Below, one piece after another: positions 58,576 to 64,000 of a DNA stretch of 64,000 nucleotides; the first letter of the stretch is position 1; every line of letters starts with the position of its first letter. The notes under the pieces were generated by a model. The model saw nothing but the letters and a program-made list of their open reading frames with translations, had not been told where the DNA came from and did no database searches. The position numbers were made by a program, and so were the translations under genes. Source of the DNA: Brenneria bubanii (GTDB lineage: Bacteria > Pseudomonadota > Gammaproteobacteria > Enterobacterales > Enterobacteriaceae); assembly GCF_022378355.1 (NCBI RefSeq), contig NZ_JAKMAJ010000018.1, positions 1 through 64,000 of the forward strand, written 5' to 3'.

Positions 58576-58761
58576 TGGGTTTTCCTGCCTGGTGATAGTT
58601 TTCGGCGTCGGGACGCCGCGCGCAGGCGAGAGTATAATTCGACGGCATGCTCAGTGCAGCGTTATGCGAATTAAAAAGCAAGAGTTGGACGTGTTCGGGT
58701 TTCATATTCATCTTATGGTTTGACATCAGACCTGAGAAACCTATCACGCGGGAGAATAAGC

Positions 58762-59844
58762 ATGAAATCTGTCGATAAACCCCATCAGAATGACGAATCA
58801 CGCTGGCTGGCGGTGCTGGCGCGTAATAAGGCGGCGGACGGCAACTTTATTTATGCGGTAAAAACCACTGGCGTATACTGCTCGCCCTCCTGTGCATCGC
58901 GCCAGCCCAAACGCGAAAATGTGGTGTTCTTCGCCACGGCTGAAGAAGCGCAAGCCGCTGGATTCCGTCCCTGCAAGCGTTGCCGTCAGGGGTTGATCTC
59001 GCGGGAAGATCAGCAGGCGCAGCAGATTGCGCAAGCCTGCCGGATTATCGAGCAGGCCGACAGGGCGCCCGCGTTGAAAGCGCTGGCGAAAGAGGTGGGA
59101 TTAAGTCCTTTCCATTTTCACCGGTTGTTTAAAGCCATCACCGGCGTTACGCCGAAGCAATATGCCAAAGCCCGACGACGACGGCAACTTCGTAAACAGC
59201 TGATGAGCGCGCGACCGGTAACCAATGTGATACTGGATGCCGGTTACCGTTCGAGCGGCCGTTTTTATGAGCAGTCTGATGCGCAATTGGGGATGACGCC
59301 GAAAACCTTTCAAAATAAAGGACAGGGCATGACGATCCACTTTGCCGTCGGCGCCTGTTCTGTCGGGGATATTCTGGTGGCCGAAAGCGAACGAGGGATT
59401 TGCGCCATTCTGCTGGGGAGTGAGGCGCAATCATTGGTGCATGAACTACAGGATATGTTCGTCAATGCGCAATTGGTCGGCGGCGATGCCGCCTTCGAGC
59501 AACGGATGGCGCAGGTGGTTGGGTTTGTTGATGCTCCGCAAATCGGGTTGGCGCTGCCGCTTGATATTCGCGGCACGCTATTCCAGCAACGGGTATGGCA
59601 GGCGCTGCGGGATATTCCCGCTGGCGAAACAGCCAGCTACAGCGATATTGCCGCCAGGATAGGTTCGCCGGCCGCGGTTCGCGCCGTCGCGGGAGCATGC
59701 GCCGCGAATCGACTGGCGGTAGCCATTCCATGCCATCGGGTAGTGCGTCAGGATGGTTCCCTGTCAGGCTATCGCTGGGGCGTGGAGCGTAAAAGAAGGT
59801 TATTGGCCAAAGAAACGGAGGGCGTGATCGACCATGAATCTTGA
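58762..59844 (+). CDS. ada: Ada bifunctional methyltransferase/activator
   Basis: Ada, 360 residues, repairs alkylated DNA and activates the adaptive response. The N-terminal zinc domain has Cys40, Cys44, Cys71 and Cys74 (YCSPSCASR, PCKRCRQ), one of which is methylated by phosphotriesters. An AraC-type helix-turn-helix region follows (about 90-180: LKALAKEVGLSPFHFHRLFKAIT). The C-terminal O6-methylguanine methyltransferase carries Cys324 in AIPCHRVVRQDG. The Met at 58762 follows GGGAG. It overlaps alkB by 11 bases. Confidence 0.96.
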   Translation: MKSVDKPHQNDESRWLAVLARNKAADGNFIYAVKTTGVYCSPSCASRQPKRENVVFFATAEEAQAAGFRPCKRCRQGLISREDQQAQQIAQACRIIEQADRAPALKALAKEVGLSPFHFHRLFKAITGVTPKQYAKARRRRQLRKQLMSARPVTNVILDAGYRSSGRFYEQSDAQLGMTPKTFQNKGQGMTIHFAVGACSVGDILVAESERGICAILLGSEAQSLVHELQDMFVNAQLVGGDAAFEQRMAQVVGFVDAPQIGLALPLDIRGTLFQQRVWQALRDIPAGETASYSDIAARIGSPAAVRAVAGACAANRLAVAIPCHRVVRQDGSLSGYRWGVERKRRLLAKETEGVIDHES

Positions 59845-60493
59845 TTTATTTGAGCAGGAAGAGCCGCAACGCCGGACGGAATCGCTGGCAGCGGGCGCGG
59901 TCATTCTACGCGGGTTCGTTCATCAGCAGGCGCCGGCGCTGATGGCGGCGATTAATACCGTTGCCGCGCAGGCGCCATTTCGCCATATGATAACGCCGGG
60001 CGGCCATACCATGTCGGTTGCGATGAGCAACTGTGGGCCGCTTGGCTGGGTAACGGATGAAATGGGCTATCGCTATTCTCCGTTCGACCCGTTCAGCGGG
60101 CAACGCTGGCCGGCGATGCCTGATGTTTTTTCCCGACTGGCGAAAGCGGCGGCCGGCGAGGCCGGTTTTGCCGATTTCGAACCGGACGCCTGTCTGATTA
60201 ACCGCTATGAGGTCGGCGCACGACTATCCTTGCATCAGGACAAGGATGAATATCATTATCGGCAGCCGATCGTCTCTTTCTCTCTGGGACTCAGCGCCAT
60301 GTTCCTATTCGGCGGCATGGCGCGCAGCGATCGGACGCTGCGTGTGCCGCTGGCTCATGGCGATGTGGTGGTCTGGGGCGGAGAATCCCGCTTGCGTTAT
60401 CATGGCATTTTACCGTTGAAGGCGGGATCGGCGCCTTCTTTCTTGCCGGGGATGTATCGTTTTAACCTGACGTTTCGTCACGCGGGCGCCTGA
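59834..60493 (+). CDS. alkB: alpha-ketoglutarate-dependent dioxygenase AlkB
   Basis: AlkB, 219 residues, oxidatively demethylates 1-methyladenine and 3-methylcytosine in DNA. The iron site HxD...H is His134-Gln-Asp136 (LHQDKDE) and His190 (RLRYHGILP). The 2-oxoglutarate-binding RxxxxxR is Arg209-Arg215 (YRFNLTFRH). The nucleotide-recognition lid is at 50-80. The overlap with ada and the order ada-alkB are as in E. coli. It is convergent with the MFS gene (2 bases between stops). Confidence 0.97.
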   Translation: MNLDLFEQEEPQRRTESLAAGAVILRGFVHQQAPALMAAINTVAAQAPFRHMITPGGHTMSVAMSNCGPLGWVTDEMGYRYSPFDPFSGQRWPAMPDVFSRLAKAAAGEAGFADFEPDACLINRYEVGARLSLHQDKDEYHYRQPIVSFSLGLSAMFLFGGMARSDRTLRVPLAHGDVVVWGGESRLRYHGILPLKAGSAPSFLPGMYRFNLTFRHAGA

Positions 60494-60494
60494 G

Positions 60495-61871
60495 CTACCG
60501 GCCGTGAATAAAATGATGTCCGTCCTCTTCGTTAAGCTGTTTGAAGACCAGGCAGCACATCGGCAATCCCATTCCCAGTAATAAAAACAGCAGACTGAAA
60601 CTATTCAAATTCAAGGCGATTTCATACCGCGAGAGCACGCGCAACACCGGAAAAGTTAACGCCATGCTGACCATGACCGAGATTAACTGCGTGATGGTCA
60701 GTACATTATTGCCGCTGTTATAGGTGGCATTGTCCAGATTGCTGAACGCCAAGGTGTTCTCCGCCGAGTGCAGGGTCGAGATTAATATCCCGAGCACCGC
60801 GGCGATGGCGCCGATCTGCATCGTGGATTTTCCCTGCACCGCGAACCCCAGGGTCAGAATGAAAAACGAGGTAAACCCGGTGGTGAACATCAGTAGTTTA
60901 CGATAGCCGGCGCGCTTAATCATCGGCTCGAAAATGACTTTCGACAGCAGCGCGCCGATGGAAAAAAGCAGCAGAATCATACTGGTTTCCATTCGGTTGC
61001 AGTCCAGGGTGGTCTGCAGCATTAAGGAGAGCACGACAGGCGTGGACGACAGCAGCACCCGGGTGAGAATACCGCCGAGGATGCCGATGGAAAATGTCCT
61101 TATCTCAAAAAGCGCCGTGGGAAATAACGTCTCTCTGTTGGCGACGTCGCGCCGGAAATATAGGTAGGCCAAGCCCGCGCCGGACAAACCAAGCAGCAGG
61201 GCGAGCGGCGTGGGAATGATATTCTTAGGCATGGCGGTGAGAATGAATGCGGCCGTCAACAGCATTAATACCATTAATACCAGTCCGTAGGAATCGGCGT
61301 TTCGCCTCATGCGGAGGGTTTCGTTAGGAACATGCTTATTAGCCAGAAACAGGCAGATGAAGGCGAGGGGAATATTGGCGATAAAGATGATGCGCCACGA
61401 AAACAGATCAACCAGCATGCTTCCCAATACCGGTCCGATCATCGTTCCCAGTAAACCGAGCAGGGTAATCCGGTTAAGAAATATCAGCTTCATTGACTGC
61501 GGCGTGGTTCGCAATATCACGGTTCTGATAATCGGCAGCATCAGCGCGCCGCCGATCCCCTGAATAAAACGGAACCCGCTCAGACTGATGACGGAGTTCG
61601 CCGTGAGGCACAGCAACGAACCCAGCATAAATATGGCGATTGCCAGCAGATAGGTTTTCTTTTCCCCGAAACGTTCGGCCAGCCAGCCATTGACGGGCGT
61701 AAACGCGACCACGGTGATGACGTAGGAAATCACGATCATTTCCATACGCAGCACCGGCTGGTGCAATGCGTCTGCAATGGCTGGAATGGCGATGTACAGC
61801 ATGGTGGTATCCAGGGACTGCATGAAAAATGTGATGGATGCAATCCAGAATAAAACCCATGACGTATTCAT
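60495..61871 (-). CDS. MFS transporter of the DHA2 (multidrug) type
   Basis: A 458-residue major facilitator with about 14 hydrophobic segments. It shows SLDTTMLYIAIPAIADAL (motif D1-like), NGWLAERFGEKKTYLLAI (motif A), FRFIQGIGGALMLPIIRTVIL and LGLLGTMIGPVLGSMLVD (motif C-like), resembling MdtD and related drug:proton antiporters. Substrate is unknown. It follows nrfD by four bases, so it is probably co-transcribed with the nrfC-nrfD pair, an unusual partnership. Confidence 0.87.
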   Translation of the reverse strand: MNTSWVLFWIASITFFMQSLDTTMLYIAIPAIADALHQPVLRMEMIVISYVITVVAFTPVNGWLAERFGEKKTYLLAIAIFMLGSLLCLTANSVISLSGFRFIQGIGGALMLPIIRTVILRTTPQSMKLIFLNRITLLGLLGTMIGPVLGSMLVDLFSWRIIFIANIPLAFICLFLANKHVPNETLRMRRNADSYGLVLMVLMLLTAAFILTAMPKNIIPTPLALLLGLSGAGLAYLYFRRDVANRETLFPTALFEIRTFSIGILGGILTRVLLSSTPVVLSLMLQTTLDCNRMETSMILLLFSIGALLSKVIFEPMIKRAGYRKLLMFTTGFTSFFILTLGFAVQGKSTMQIGAIAAVLGILISTLHSAENTLAFSNLDNATYNSGNNVLTITQLISVMVSMALTFPVLRVLSRYEIALNLNSFSLLFLLLGMGLPMCCLVFKQLNEEDGHHFIHGR

Positions 61872-61875
61872 CGGT

Positions 61876-62838
61876 TCAGGCCGCCGTCATTTGTCCGGCG
61901 TAGAGCACGAATAACCGTAATAGGAAGACCCCGAACAGACTTAATGCCGCCATAGCGATGAGCCTGCCCCTGCCGGGCTGACGATGCTGGTCGCGGATAA
62001 AGCTGGCGATTAACGGTATGGCGATCCCCATGCCGATGATACCGATCCAGAATATGCCGCCCCAGAAACCGCTGAGCGCGGTGCGCGCCGCCACCGTTTT
62101 TTGTCCGCCGCCGAGGAAAAGGCCGACAAAGAAGGCAAGCAGCAGGAACAGCTCGGCGTAAACCACCGGATTCTCTATTTTATGAATAAAATGGAGGGTC
62201 GCGCTATTCGCGGCGCGATTAATGCTCATGGCGCTGACCAGTATCGCCACCGCAATACCCGAGGTGGTGCCCGACGCCAGGAACAGCACGGGCAACACCG
62301 GGTTATTCAATAGCGGGAAAGACTTCAGCGCGGACAGCAGGAAGCCGGTATAACAGCCAAGCAGTATGGCCAGCACCAGCAATACTTTCTCAATCCAGCT
62401 TGCTTTATTGGCGATAATGGCGGTGGCCCTTTGCGCCAGCGCCGTCAGACGCGGACGACGAATTCGGGTTTCTATCAGGCGCAGCAGCCCCTCACGGTAG
62501 AGATTGATAACCCATAAGGCGATTGCCACAAAATAGATCTGAAATAACATCACCCCGAGCGACATAATTGACGTGGGGTTGTAGAAAATCATCAGATGCC
62601 AGAACGTCATCGGGCGGGTGAGGTGGAATATCAGGATCACCAGCCCGACGATAACCGCCAGCGGAGCCACGATCGCCGTCGACTTTATAATATTGTTGCC
62701 GCCGCCGTATTCGGTTGGCACATAGTATTTAATCAAAATGGACAGCGACACCATGCCGGCGGAAATTCCCACCAGCAACAGATAAATGGCGATGGGCCAA
62801 TCCCATACCAGGGAGTCAAAGTGAAAGGCGTTATGCAT
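61876..62838 (-). CDS. nrfD: membrane quinol-oxidising subunit NrfD
   Basis: NrfD-type protein, 320 residues with about eight hydrophobic helices. It starts HNAFHFDSLVWDWPIAIYLLLVGISAG; FHLTRPMTFWHLMIFYNPTSIMSLGVMLFQ, LLGCYTGFLLSALKSFPLLNNPVLPVLFL and LRLFVLYAGQMTAA are close to E. coli NrfD throughout. In the Nrf system NrfC and NrfD carry electrons from menaquinol to NrfB and NrfA for nitrite reduction. The Met at 62838 gives the family length. It overlaps nrfC by eight bases. Confidence 0.88.
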   Translation of the reverse strand: MHNAFHFDSLVWDWPIAIYLLLVGISAGMVSLSILIKYYVPTEYGGGNNIIKSTAIVAPLAVIVGLVILIFHLTRPMTFWHLMIFYNPTSIMSLGVMLFQIYFVAIALWVINLYREGLLRLIETRIRRPRLTALAQRATAIIANKASWIEKVLLVLAILLGCYTGFLLSALKSFPLLNNPVLPVLFLASGTTSGIAVAILVSAMSINRAANSATLHFIHKIENPVVYAELFLLLAFFVGLFLGGGQKTVAARTALSGFWGGIFWIGIIGMGIAIPLIASFIRDQHRQPGRGRLIAMAALSLFGVFLLRLFVLYAGQMTAA

Positions 62839-63535
62839 TGTCGATTTCTCCCCGTCTGCCCGGCACGCGATAGAGTTGCGGCTCGGTGCCAAGATAAACT
62901 TTTGACCGGTAGGTTGAATTGCTCTGAATCATTTTCGAAATATCGCTTTCAGGATCGTTCAGATCGCCAAAGACCAGCGCTTTGGTCGGACATATTTCAA
63001 CACAGGCAGGTTGTTTACCTGCCGCCAGATTGGTTTCCCGGCAAAAATTACATTTGTCCGCCGTTTTACTCACCGGGTTAATGAAGCGGACATGATAAGG
63101 GCAGGCGGCGATGCAGTAACGGCAGCCGACGCAATGTTTATCATTGACGTCGACGATGCCGGTTAATGCATCTTTAAATGAAGCGCCCGTCGGGCAGACG
63201 GAAACACAGGGGGGATTTTCACAGTGCTGACAGGATTTACGAAAATACTGCCTGAATGCCCGGGTCTTCCCTTGCGCGGGAATATCGACCGTCTTCAGTA
63301 TTTCCAGCCGGGTGACGCCATCGGGCACATGGTTGGTGGTTTTACAGGCGCCTACGCAGGCATTACAGCCAATGCAGCGTTGCTCATTGTGCAGCAGACC
63401 GTATTTGACGCCTTTGGGGTTCGTGGTCCTGGCGGGTTCTTCCGCGGTTTGTGCGAGCGCGAGGCTGGAATTACCGGTAACGACAATGGCGCTTCCCAGG
63501 TAAGCCATAAAACGACGACGAGAAAATTCTTCCAT
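62831..63535 (-). CDS. nrfC: Tat-exported four-cluster ferredoxin NrfC
   Basis: NrfC-type protein, 234 residues, periplasmic. A twin-arginine signal (SRRRFMAYLGSAIVVTG, residues 5-28) is followed by four cysteine clusters: CIGCNACVGAC, CQHCENPPCVSVC, CVGCRYCIAAC, and CNFC...CVEIC. These bind four [4Fe-4S] clusters. It pairs with NrfD as the quinol dehydrogenase. In E. coli nrfA and nrfB lie upstream; here no gene is visible in the 460 bases upstream, so the electron acceptor partner is not in the window. Confidence 0.9.
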   Translation of the reverse strand: MEEFSRRRFMAYLGSAIVVTGNSSLALAQTAEEPARTTNPKGVKYGLLHNEQRCIGCNACVGACKTTNHVPDGVTRLEILKTVDIPAQGKTRAFRQYFRKSCQHCENPPCVSVCPTGASFKDALTGIVDVNDKHCVGCRYCIAACPYHVRFINPVSKTADKCNFCRETNLAAGKQPACVEICPTKALVFGDLNDPESDISKMIQSNSTYRSKVYLGTEPQLYRVPGRRGEIDNA

Positions 63536-63605
63536 AACATAACCTTCACATTGAAACTACAGCCATGCTGAAACGTGGTGTCGATATCAGCAGATCATCG
63601 TGATA

Positions 63606-63716
63606 TCCCGCTATCCTTCATGCCGCAGCCGTCATGGTCCCCACGGCCGACTTCCGCTATTCATCTTCTGGAACGCGTAGGGGGGCGCCGGGCTGCATCT
63701 TGAAAGCTATTGGGCG
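63606..63716. repeat. degenerate ERIC-like element
   Basis: A sequence upstream of nrfC has ERIC-like ends (CTATCCTTCATGCCGCAG and GGGCTGCATCTTGAAAGC) but a diverged centre. It may be a decayed ERIC or a related small palindromic element. Confidence 0.5.
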
Positions 63717-63918
63717 CAGGTTTTTGTTGGCTTCCGCTCATTCTGACGATAAATGAAATTATTCCTGAGCTGTGCAACAAAAAAACTAATCGGGAAAAGG
63801 GCGCCAATCTGGCATCAGAGGTAATTTTTATGACTTAAAATATTCCGGGTCAGACGGCTAACTTACCCATAATCCATATTCTTGTTATTCGTTTTTATTT
63901 GACCATAGGGACAACGGG

Positions 63919-64000
63919 ATGATTGTGCTCTTAGTCACATTTATTTCTTTGTGTATCTATATGAAAGAAACATTAATCTACTATAACCGTTTTTTATTTG
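63919..64000 (+). CDS. possible start of a gene cut by the window end
   Basis: An ATG at 63919 opens a frame of 27 codons that runs to the window edge (IVLLVTFISLCIYMKETL at the start). GGGACAACGGG lies just upstream. The product begins with a hydrophobic stretch, perhaps a membrane anchor. Too short to assign; it may not be real. Confidence 0.2.
   Translation, partial: MIVLLVTFISLCIYMKETLIYYNRFLF

Overview
The window is a chromosomal segment of an enterobacterium, most likely a plant-associated Pectobacteriaceae such as Brenneria, Pectobacterium or a relative. The evidence is gene content read by eye: close orthologues of E. coli housekeeping genes in recognisable blocks (ssrA-smpB-ratA-ratB-bamE, recN/nadK/grpE, nudK-maeB, hemF-ypeA, yfeY-yfeX-cysM, crr-ptsI-ptsH-cysK-cysZ-zipA, ubiK/ribB, ada-alkB), together with a ferredoxin-iron (Fus-type) uptake operon known from soft-rot Pectobacterium. 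No species-level claim can be tested here.

Region 1 (1-9560) is an integrative island lodged at the 3' end of the tmRNA gene ssrA. Next to ssrA lies a P4-type integrase with five GGTACC-centred repeats at its start. Moving left there are two tandem Cro/C1-type repressors with matching operator pairs, a Ner/Nlp-type regulator, a 0.8-kb hairpin-rich stretch without a convincing gene, and a second tyrosine recombinase. After these comes a very AT-rich two-gene operon: a reverse transcriptase of the UG/Abi type, translationally coupled to a small protein with a PD-(D/E)xK nuclease motif. This operon is the best candidate for an under-described (probably anti-phage) system. Further left are a non-coding AT-rich stretch, a putative membrane-active protein with a partner, and the remains of a PUA/EVE-like protein. 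The far end of the island is not visible.

Region 2 (9560-28600) is core chromosome. A lipoprotein-type peptide ABC importer with an M20 peptidase separates bamE from the SOS-controlled recN. nadK diverges from heat-shock grpE (sigma-32 promoter). Fur-controlled mntH, nudK, maeB, yaiI and hemF follow.

Region 3 (28650-43830) starts with a 73-bp tandem repeat of hairpins and ypeA. The iron-regulated Fus-like operon follows: a TonB homologue, an outer-membrane receptor, a periplasmic M16 protease and an ABC exporter/importer-like protein. Then come yfeY (possible sigma-E promoter), a membrane protein, the peroxidase yfeX, cysM, and a CpxRA-like two-component pair.

Region 4 (43849-64000) holds the PTS operon (with an ERIC element inside it), cysK, cysZ, zipA (not followed by ligA), a nonsense-mutated yjeH-type exporter, ubiK, riboswitch-controlled ribB, tehB, class I fumarase, a LysR/PACE efflux pair, alkylation repair genes (alkA-like, ada, alkB), and an nrfC-nrfD-MFS operon without nrfA or nrfB in view.
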